Origin: Microbulbifer sp. MI-G | GTDB taxonomy: Bacteria; Pseudomonadota; Gammaproteobacteria; Pseudomonadales; Cellvibrionaceae | Assembly (NCBI RefSeq): GCF_030440425.1 | Contig: NZ_CP098023.1 | Span: 3,594,501 to 3,658,500, forward strand | Reading direction: 5' to 3' | Length of the DNA stretch: 64,000 nt | Shown: piece by piece, positions 58,401 through 64,000 of the stretch | Numbering within the stretch: the stretch's first letter is position 1 | Layout: the number at the start of each line of letters is the position of its first letter | Made by a program: the position numbers and the translations under genes | Notes under the pieces: generated by a model | Databases searched by the model: none | What the model saw: only the letters and a program-made list of their open reading frames with translations | Told to the model about the DNA's origin: nothing

Positions 58401-61400
58401 TTCTGACTGAGGCATAGTGCCAGCAACACCGACAATGGCTATTGGCATATCGACAAAGCGGTTTGCCGGGTTAATCTGAGCTGCTTGTTCTGGTATTGCA
58501 ATGGCACTGCCCAGATATTTCGCGCTGGCCTGTTTAGAAAAGGTGACTGGATGCCCAGTGGCTTGTAGAGGTTGCACTGTCTTTGGGTGCGGGTCCGCAA
58601 TACTGTCGTTTTTTTCTCTACCGACTTGTTCTGGATAGGTCTTTGCCAAATGACCTGACAATTCGCGAATCGACGGATATTCAAAAAACAGTACCGGAGA
58701 CACATCCAGCTTGTAAATTTGGTTAATTTTATTGGCAAAAGTGGTTAATCCAATGGAGTCAAACCCCAGATCCAGAAGGATCTCATCAAGATCGATGTCT
58801 TCTTCTGCCAATTCCAGAAAATCCATTACCACCCGTACTAAACGCTGCGACACCTGATCTGCAAGTTTGCTCTCATCCGCATTGACAGCGGCAGTTTGAT
58901 TAATGCTACTGTCTGTTGCAATAGCATGCGGTTTACGTATACCCCAAGCATTTTCAATTTTATCTGGAATGCCCTGTAGAACAACTAACTGATTCAGCTT
59001 GCTGGTCAGCCCAAGCTCAAATGCCTCCAGTCCTACATCGTTCTGTAGCGGAGTGATACCAAGGACATTGCGGAAAAACTGCTCTGTCTGATCATCCAAC
59101 TGCATACCACCATTACGCCAAATCGACCAGTTAAAACTCAACGAATGACCATATCTCAATCCTCGTTGCTGTAACACATGGCGTCTGTGCATATAACTGT
59201 CCATAAAATGGTTAGCATACGCGTAGTCTGACTGTCCTGCATTACCACCCACCGCAGCCAACGATGAAAATACCACGAAGAAATCCAGCTGATCCTGTTG
59301 ACAGCTTTCATCAAGATGAAGTGTGCCTTGAATCTTTGGCGCCAATACAGCATCAAGCTCTTCAGTTGTTTTATGTTGCAATAACGAATCACGTAACACC
59401 CCAGCGCTATGAATAACTCCATTAATCGTGCCAAAGGTATCTCGAGTGGCCTGGGTAAGTTTGGAAACATCAGTAATTTTGCTGACGTCAGCTGCAAAGT
59501 AACTCACCTCAGCACCAGCGTCTCTGAGTGCTTGTAATTTCTGATCAATTACGGCAGATGATCGTGAACGTCCCGTTAGCATTAATTTAACTTGATAACG
59601 TCTTGCAAGATGCTTAGCGAACATTAGCCCAAGTCCACCAACGCCGCCTGTAATCAGGTAAACGCCACCCTGTTTAATTGCGATCTCCCTTGGCTGCATA
59701 ACTTCCGGGGCAACGACGGCCATTTGTCGTTTAAATCGTTGTCCATCAATATAACGGATAACACCATCTTTTTGACTCGCGACAAATCCTTCATATTGTA
59801 ATAGTGCCAGTTTTTGAGTCATTGTCAGTGCTGTATCCCAGCCCAAAGTTTTAATTTTTATTTTCCTGTTTTCTAACTGAGCGGTAATAGCAAAACCATT
59901 AATAGCCTCAATAACAGGATTAGGTAGACCACTAAACTGATAAGGACACAATATTTTTCCTGTCCACTTTGCCTTCGACAGGGCTTTAAGAAGTGTTAAC
60001 AAACTATAAATACTTGACTGTAGCTGCCTATCCAGCTCCACAGGCTGACTGTCAAATTCAGTCGAGTGCCAGTCGAAATAGATAACATCAGGAGTGCGAC
60101 CCTGTTGTTGTAGGGTTGTTAGTAGTTGTTGGTAATTTTCTTGCTCTGAGGGGTTTATACAATAATGGTGGGTGTCAACTTTACTGAAATGATTACCAAG
60201 AGACGCCAGTACAACCTTGTCAAGACTGATCCCTTGTTGATTTAATTTTTCCTGGTAGCTTGCAAAATTATCCTGGATTTTGGATAAAAACAACAACTGC
60301 CCAACCTGCTGTTGTTGCACGTCACTGGGTTGCTCATCGGCCTGTTGCCAATAGGGAGTATACAACAGGCGCTGAACATCCGTGGTACTTGATACGCGTT
60401 TAGCATGTACATCCAGTAAGGGAACTCCTGTTGATTCATTGATCTTCACCAATACCCTGCCCGTTGCGTCCACTATCCTGATATTGGCCTTGGAGACTCT
60501 GGCATTTTTTTTGGTGATATTTTCTACGTAACTAAAACAATTCGGCGATAAGGGATGAAAAATTTCCACTTGACCAATTGAGTAAGGTATATACATTTCA
60601 CCACCACCATCACTAACGTTGGCTCCCATTCCCGCTTGTAACGAACTATCTATTATGGAGGGGTGCAGCCAGAACTTTTCCAGCTCTCCGCCTTTGATCT
60701 CAGGGAGATTCAGAACACCCAGTATTTCTTTTTCATGGTGGCGAACTTGCTGCAAAGCCTGGAAACTTGGACCCAAACTCAACCCCAATGAGTTGAATAG
60801 TGGATAAATATCGGCAGCATCAATCACTTTTTTGCAACGTGCTTCTATTGCTGCCAAATCAATAAACTCATCGACTGGCGGATTTTCTGGGCGATATTCG
60901 AGTTTACCTTGACAATACAGTAGTTTGCGACCTTCCTGTTCGCTGAAAACTTCAAAGCTGACACTGCCCTCCTGAGGCATCAATTCAACAAATGCTTCTG
61001 TACCACCCGCCTTTTCCACTGTGAGCGGACTTACCCAAACTACATTACGAAGTTTCTGTACCTGCCGACTTGCCGACAGCTCTGCTGCTTTTCGTACCAG
61101 CTCTAAGTAGGCAACACCTGGTAATGTTGGAATATCAGACACCAGGTGGTCGTGAATACAGAAGTCCTGTTCGGTAAATGTTTTTCTGAACAGTTGCCTT
61201 TCGAAGGTTGATGCGTTGACGTCTATTAACGGGTGCAAAGCAGCTGTCAGGTTTACGCTCTGTAATTGCAATTCAGAATCAATCCAATGTCGCTTGTTGG
61301 CAAACGGATAAGTTGGTAAGGCAATACGTTTTGCTGTAGTGAGTTCTGTAAATCCCTGCCAATCATTTAGTATTCCATCAACCCACATCCTTGCCAGCTT

Positions 61401-64000
61401 TTCAGGTTGTGGTTGCTGCAGCAATATGTTCAACAATTCTGTTTTTTCAGACTGTGTCATATATTCGGTCAATTGCAGAGAATTCTTACTATTACCACGA
61501 AGAATTTTCTCATCTGTGGCGCCAGAAACAACTAACTCCAAAAGTTTGGTCAAATCTACAAAGTTATCGCTCAGTATCGCCACCCTATGTTCAAAGGATT
61601 TACGGCCACACTGCAAGGTAAATACCAGATCAGAATAATCAGGCAGACTATCGTTGTCTGTCTGTTTTAGTAGATAGCGGTGTAATCTGTCGGCGATTGC
61701 CATTAACTGTTTTTCATTGCGGGCTGACAGCGGCACAATTGTGTGATTGATACGGCTTTGGCCATTGACTGCAGCGACTGAATGTGGCTTGTACTGTTGC
61801 AGGATGAGATGAGTATTAGCACCACCAGCACCGAACGAACTGATCCCAGCAATAAGTGCTTTGCTATCATTTAATTTCCCAGCCGCTGGTGTCCATTCGG
61901 AGTGAGTTTGTTGTATATAAAAAGGAGAATTATCAAAGTCGATCAGTGGATTTGGTGCCTGAGAATGTAAGGATGGTACTAACTGTTTCCGTTGCATTTG
62001 CAACGCCACTTTATGAACACTAACGATTCCCGCCGCGGCCTCTAAGTGGCCAATATTGGATTTTATAGAACCAATCGGAATACTGCTGGATATCACATTG
62101 GTTGAACCAAACGCCATATTTAACGCCGATATCTCTATCGGATCGCCCAGTTCAGTGCCAGTACCGTGAGCTTCGATATAGTCGACCTGTTCTGGCGTGA
62201 TCTTAGCTTTGTGCAATGCTTGTTTGATCAAGTCACTTTGCGCTTTGGGGCTGGGCACGGTGTAACCGCTGGTTTTACCGCCATGATTAACGGCAACTGC
62301 TTTGATCACGGCATAAATTTGATCGCGATCCTGTTGTGCCTGTGCCAATGGTTTAAGTAACACTGCCCCAATGCCTTCTCCAGCAACATAGCCATTTGCC
62401 CCTTCGCCAAAACTGCGGCAGACACCATCCGGGGAGAGTGCCCGCCCATTCCAGTTAATATCAAATTTATGTTGGTGCAAATCTAAATTAACCCCGCCCA
62501 CCAGTGCCGCGCTACAGTCCCCCTGATTGATGGCTTCACAAGCCTGATACATGGCAGTAAGACTGGAAGAACAGGCGGTATCTATCGTTAAACTCGGGCC
62601 AGAAAAGTTCATCCAATAAGAAACCCGGTTGGCGATGCTCCACAAAAATGAATTACTACTGATTTCACGCCCGGAAATCTTTTGTTCTGAGCCAAGCAGC
62701 TGGTACATAGTCCATACCGCACCCACAAATACTCCGATATCCCTAGGTTGATCTTGTTTGACGATATTTTCTGGATAATATCCGGCGTCTTCCAAAGTCT
62801 CCCAAGACACTTCCAAAAACAATCGTTCCTGAGGATCCAGAACTTTGGCTTCACGTGGTGAAATATTGAAGAAGAGGGAATCGAACTTATCAATATTATT
62901 AATGAATCCCCCCCGATAACGAATGGTATTGGCAAAATGCGGACGTCCGTAGTATCTGTCCTCTGGGATGACTTCTACACAATCTCTACCGGTAATCAGG
63001 TTATCCCATAACTCTTGAAGATTGTCAGCTTTAGGATAACGTCCAGCCATACCTATAATGGCAATCTCCTTATTGGTGGCTTTGGCTGAGGATAAATTCT
63101 TTGCTGGCTGCGTGGCTGATGTTAACGGAATGGTTGTTGCTATAGCTGAATTAGTGACGGCCGTGGAGGGCTGAGGATCGTTATTTACGGTAGATTGTTC
63201 TACATTATACCAATCTTTCACCCGATAACGGCTCATCAGTTCTACTTCGCTCTGGAACTCATGGGTTCGCACCAGCTCTGCAATATTGATTGGCTGGTGC
63301 AATGCCTGCAAGAAGCGCTCAGTAGTATCATTAACTTGTTGTGATGTCATTCCCAATGGCACGGCAAGCCGAACCAGTTCATTGATTGATGTAGCTGTTT
63401 GCATGCCTATATTGTGCACACTCACACGAATCCCAGTTTGATTGAATAACCAAGCACAAAATGAAGCAGCAGGCTCCGCAAAATCTGCAAATGGCTCTAG
63501 CTGTTTAACATCCAACAAGACGCAATGACCTCCGACAGGCGTGACTATCGGCAGCTGGTGCGCCACGAATTCGTCTGCCAGTTGAGCGACCTGTTGGATA
63601 CGATTTCTGGCAGCATTCATCCAGTAATTCTGAGTTTGCATGGCATTGACTAATGCCTTGCGATCAATTACATCCAATCCCAGTGCCTGATTTTGAATGA
63701 CGGCTTCAACCTGGTTGATCAAATCTGCGTCATTGCTGGCAATTATGCCGCCTTTGTTGATTGCGAAGTCTTTCGCCAAACTCGCCACTACCACGTCAGC
63801 GAACATTAACAATTCATTAACCTGAGCCAACACCGCCTTATTGTTTTGTGGTTTGTCACAAATCAGCAAAGCATTATCTAATATCCTGGTAGCATCCATT
63901 ATCAGGGCTATGTCAAATTTATCTAGTAGTGCTTTCAGTTTGGCTAAGTGCCCACAGGTTATCGGGCTGCCACCAGCAGCGTTATTACTAATTTCAACAC
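52416..64000 (-). CDS. Trans-AT PKS with PLP beta-eliminating lyase domain: lyase-KS-DH-KR-ACP-KS-KR-ACP-KS0-ACP (5' end outside window)
   Basis: The frame is open to the right edge. Codons upstream of the Met at 63899 encode SNNAAGGSPIT...FDIALI, so that Met is internal; numbering below uses it. The lyase (to about 205) matches the tryptophanase/tyrosine phenol-lyase family: DATR (Asp2), the PLP lysine in SLAKDF (Lys43) followed by NKGG, GGH at 123-125 and carboxylate-binding LVRLAVP (Arg177). Then KS1 (Cys443), DH (His918 in HLVSDIPTLP, where Asp replaces the usual Gly, and Asp1084), KR (Tyr1559), ACP1 (Ser1715), KS2 (Cys1988), KR2 (Tyr2823) and ACP2 (Ser2979). KS3 has Cys3225 but ETNGTG at 3358, so the first catalytic His is Asn3360. 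That is a non-elongating KS0. ACP3 (Ser3736, GMTSLE) follows. The next gene starts with a TubC dock and a C domain, so this protein hands the chain to the NRPS. Confidence 0.93.
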   Translation of the reverse strand, partial: VEISNNAAGGSPITCGHLAKLKALLDKFDIALIMDATRILDNALLICDKPQNNKAVLAQVNELLMFADVVVASLAKDFAINKGGIIASNDADLINQVEAVIQNQALGLDVIDRKALVNAMQTQNYWMNAARNRIQQVAQLADEFVAHQLPIVTPVGGHCVLLDVKQLEPFADFAEPAASFCAWLFNQTGIRVSVHNIGMQTATSINELVRLAVPLGMTSQQVNDTTERFLQALHQPINIAELVRTHEFQSEVELMSRYRVKDWYNVEQSTVNNDPQPSTAVTNSAIATTIPLTSATQPAKNLSSAKATNKEIAIIGMAGRYPKADNLQELWDNLITGRDCVEVIPEDRYYGRPHFANTIRYRGGFINNIDKFDSLFFNISPREAKVLDPQERLFLEVSWETLEDAGYYPENIVKQDQPRDIGVFVGAVWTMYQLLGSEQKISGREISSNSFLWSIANRVSYWMNFSGPSLTIDTACSSSLTAMYQACEAINQGDCSAALVGGVNLDLHQHKFDINWNGRALSPDGVCRSFGEGANGYVAGEGIGAVLLKPLAQAQQDRDQIYAVIKAVAVNHGGKTSGYTVPSPKAQSDLIKQALHKAKITPEQVDYIEAHGTGTELGDPIEISALNMAFGSTNVISSSIPIGSIKSNIGHLEAAAGIVSVHKVALQMQRKQLVPSLHSQAPNPLIDFDNSPFYIQQTHSEWTPAAGKLNDSKALIAGISSFGAGGANTHLILQQYKPHSVAAVNGQSRINHTIVPLSARNEKQLMAIADRLHRYLLKQTDNDSLPDYSDLVFTLQCGRKSFEHRVAILSDNFVDLTKLLELVVSGATDEKILRGNSKNSLQLTEYMTQSEKTELLNILLQQPQPEKLARMWVDGILNDWQGFTELTTAKRIALPTYPFANKRHWIDSELQLQSVNLTAALHPLIDVNASTFERQLFRKTFTEQDFCIHDHLVSDIPTLPGVAYLELVRKAAELSASRQVQKLRNVVWVSPLTVEKAGGTEAFVELMPQEGSVSFEVFSEQEGRKLLYCQGKLEYRPENPPVDEFIDLAAIEARCKKVIDAADIYPLFNSLGLSLGPSFQALQQVRHHEKEILGVLNLPEIKGGELEKFWLHPSIIDSSLQAGMGANVSDGGGEMYIPYSIGQVEIFHPLSPNCFSYVENITKKNARVSKANIRIVDATGRVLVKINESTGVPLLDVHAKRVSSTTDVQRLLYTPYWQQADEQPSDVQQQQVGQLLFLSKIQDNFASYQEKLNQQGISLDKVVLASLGNHFSKVDTHHYCINPSEQENYQQLLTTLQQQGRTPDVIYFDWHSTEFDSQPVELDRQLQSSIYSLLTLLKALSKAKWTGKILCPYQFSGLPNPVIEAINGFAITAQLENRKIKIKTLGWDTALTMTQKLALLQYEGFVASQKDGVIRYIDGQRFKRQMAVVAPEVMQPREIAIKQGGVYLITGGVGGLGLMFAKHLARRYQVKLMLTGRSRSSAVIDQKLQALRDAGAEVSYFAADVSKITDVSKLTQATRDTFGTINGVIHSAGVLRDSLLQHKTTEELDAVLAPKIQGTLHLDESCQQDQLDFFVVFSSLAAVGGNAGQSDYAYANHFMDSYMHRRHVLQQRGLRYGHSLSFNWSIWRNGGMQLDDQTEQFFRNVLGITPLQNDVGLEAFELGLTSKLNQLVVLQGIPDKIENAWGIRKPHAIATDSSINQTAAVNADESKLADQVSQRLVRVVMDFLELAEEDIDLDEILLDLGFDSIGLTTFANKINQIYKLDVSPVLFFEYPSIRELSGHLAKTYPEQVGREKNDSIADPHPKTVQPLQATGHPVTFSKQASAKYLGSAIAIPEQAAQINPANRFVDMPIAIVGVAGTMPQSEDVEEFWQNLRDAKNMITEIPKERWSWQEFLGDPMTEMNKSNSIWGGFMKEVDKFDAFFFGISPREAEMMDPQQRIFLQTVWHAIEDSGHKIADLSGSKTGLFVGVATNDYTDVIRDMKLPLDAYTSTGNSHSVLVNRISFLLNLRGPSAPIDTACSSSLIALHRAIESIHTGSSEMAIVGGVQVMLSPSAYICFGQAGMLSTDGKCKTFDKRADGYVRGEGSGAVVLKPLYLAERDKNPVYAVVRATAENHGGKVTTLTAPNPQAQVNLLIEAYKKADIDPTSVGYIECHGTGTSLGDPIEIKGLKGAFRELFHHHQNLYATEKLIGLSSVKTNIGHLETAAGISGIIKVLMAIKHQQIPASLHFEKLNPYIDLDSTPFYVVDKTQTWKRRKDTSNQELPLCAGISSFGFGGANAHAVLQEYRSTWQSDVTLSAHPILISAKDPKRLQEYASNLLQFIERHQPKLTEFAYTLAVGRDLMDFRAGFVSSSIQDVCDKLRQIATITESTDSIYTYQLNKDKKADKAWSQQFSQITVTANSVESELISVVNSWVHGASVDWQQLYSEQLPARISLPGYPFARQRVWLQQMTGDDNVMPQFITTDGSQPQLSLLCYQHTWQTTTVAEQWHNPGRVLALVNSKAGKQLVAELLEPLVDQDIIWLWPGQKYALQRSKEFTLEVNCEDHYQQLFERLADADQLPDTIIYHWSYTTDFGVEDDLTPQLTLAPIATMLLLKAMTAQTRRSLGFSYLTVSQSHNLTPVDGAVSALFKSLVKEGLPLRFKHIAVRNALGKHSLSQADMRQLRAALTSIDVEMKQLVIDNGQLLSWEAGYVPLAAPALKPFKQQGVYVITGGTGGLGLIFATHLAQYVKARLVLTGRSKQDNRITRLVDKLQSEGAQVRYVSADIANINDVIRLRKTTLSEFGSVDGIIHSAGLTRDALLNNKSLIDIEAVLAAKTHGAVNVVQQFAEQTPDFVVLFSSITATTGNAGQSDYAYANAFMDKLAHHLAEHNGLGKLLAINWPLWQDGGMQVSDDIVTMLQSAAGLHPLTTEQGIAAFEAALSAHHPQITVAFGEAGKITPIFISAASSHTASGSKVEDDAANPLTKQDMQSLVSQWFEDDFMSLVENVLRVDREHFARDINMGDYGFDSISLTRLFKIIADTYAFNLTPSTFYEYPTFNELTAHISEQYATELSAHYQSRIDELNIRQKSRAGPESVAASTAVPTLRDKVAIVGISGRFPGAANADEFWDNLIHGRSVVSELSSQRHQLAQQIDNTISASATIRGGFINEIDQFDPSFFAISETDAALMEPSHRLLIESVWHTFEDAGYRSSAFAGRKVGVFVGGSSGEYQRVLAKHKPAATHLHPLNTEHSLLANRISYMYDLTGPSETINTTCSSALLAIHRAVDSILQGECQAAVVAGVNIMINPMPPDFVSGSMLFSASGQCRAFDKNADGSVPAEAVASVLLKPLSQAEADGDNIYGIIRGSGVNHKGQSGGLFASSPHAQADLISRVYAKAGVSPDAISYIETNGTGWPLADVIEVDGLKRSFTMMAAQQRQQLAANYCYLGAIKSNTGHAGAAAGMLGLIKVLMAMRHQWLPANLNLEQINPDLQLADSPFRLLTEPVAWPSNHSQPRLAGVSAFGVGGTNAHILLEEYTAQYEGITASHLHQLIFPLSAKSKKQLLQTADNLFTWLQSQQLDNVSLQQIAATLQMGREAFDHRLAIVAQNHAQLCDGLEAYLTGNLDSSSLFYANIAEDADSIRLLQEDPKVAASLITSWVNNDKPEKLMEFWCRGLNIDWQQIYEDKLPLKQSLPGYPFARNRYWADMAEIFTPADTSNDPLQNETKFEFYQFYRNFPAGENIQSLTRLDAVTRMIIFISQYIAKTLTASPENISHHQHFIALGMTSLEISSLALELSELLTIKLSVGDLFNYSTVLSLAKQLADKYPKKIMSLQLVKTRASLSSLTAMEHNLEVNDLIDEIRQTDKSEFSDVDQFTF

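Overview
The window is one continuous part of a very large trans-acyltransferase (trans-AT) polyketide synthase / nonribosomal peptide synthetase (PKS/NRPS) gene cluster. Every gene I can support lies on the minus strand, so transcription runs from base 64000 towards base 1. No KS is followed by an AT domain, KR/DH/ACP order is irregular, several modules are split between proteins, and non-elongating KS and in-line beta-branching blocks occur. These are hallmarks of trans-AT assembly lines. The AT, phosphopantetheinyl transferase and HMG-synthase cassette needed to run it are not in the window. Moderate to low GC, Gln-rich proteins and gene style suggest a Gram-negative, probably (marine) gammaproteobacterial host. 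That is an inference; there is no rRNA or housekeeping gene to confirm it.

Layout in transcription order. (a) 64000-52416: 3' part of a PKS gene whose visible N-terminus is a PLP-dependent tryptophanase/tyrosine-phenol-lyase-like domain, followed by KS-DH-KR-ACP, KS-KR-ACP and KS0-ACP. (b) 52395-35393: an NRPS of five C-A-PCP modules with an N-terminal TubC-type docking domain and a C-terminal thioesterase. Modules 2-5 form a nearly perfect 3,219-bp tandem repeat, and a one-base deletion at 42599-42602 breaks the reading frame. (c) 35085-31853: a MATE transporter and two membrane-anchored START-domain paralogues. (d) 31839-27376: a GNAT-type starter PKS (adaptor-GNAT-ACP-KS-inactive DH). (e) 27303-26551: an alpha/beta hydrolase translationally coupled to (f) 26551-11579, a PKS starting with a Baeyer-Villiger-type flavin monooxygenase. 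(g) 11492-324: a PKS continuing (f) through split-module docking helices. (h) 137-1: the first 45 codons of another PKS that runs off the left edge.

How the genes probably work together (inference). The GNAT protein makes the starter and first extension. The monooxygenase at the start of the next protein may insert oxygen into the young beta-ketoacyl chain, and the neighbouring hydrolase may cleave the ester formed. Proteins (f), (g) and (h) then elongate, with two beta-branching modules marked by crotonase-fold domains and tandem ACPs carrying the Trp flag. The chain reaches protein (a), is passed through KS0-ACP to the NRPS, receives five amino acids (two predicted Asn-like) and is released by the TE. 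Gene order is therefore not colinear with biosynthesis: the terminal proteins are encoded upstream of the starter protein.

Most notable: (1) NRPS modules that are almost identical except at adenylation-pocket codons, (2) the lyase-PKS fusion, (3) triple crotonase-fold blocks with two degenerate copies, (4) the GNAT / monooxygenase / hydrolase starter set, and (5) twin START proteins.
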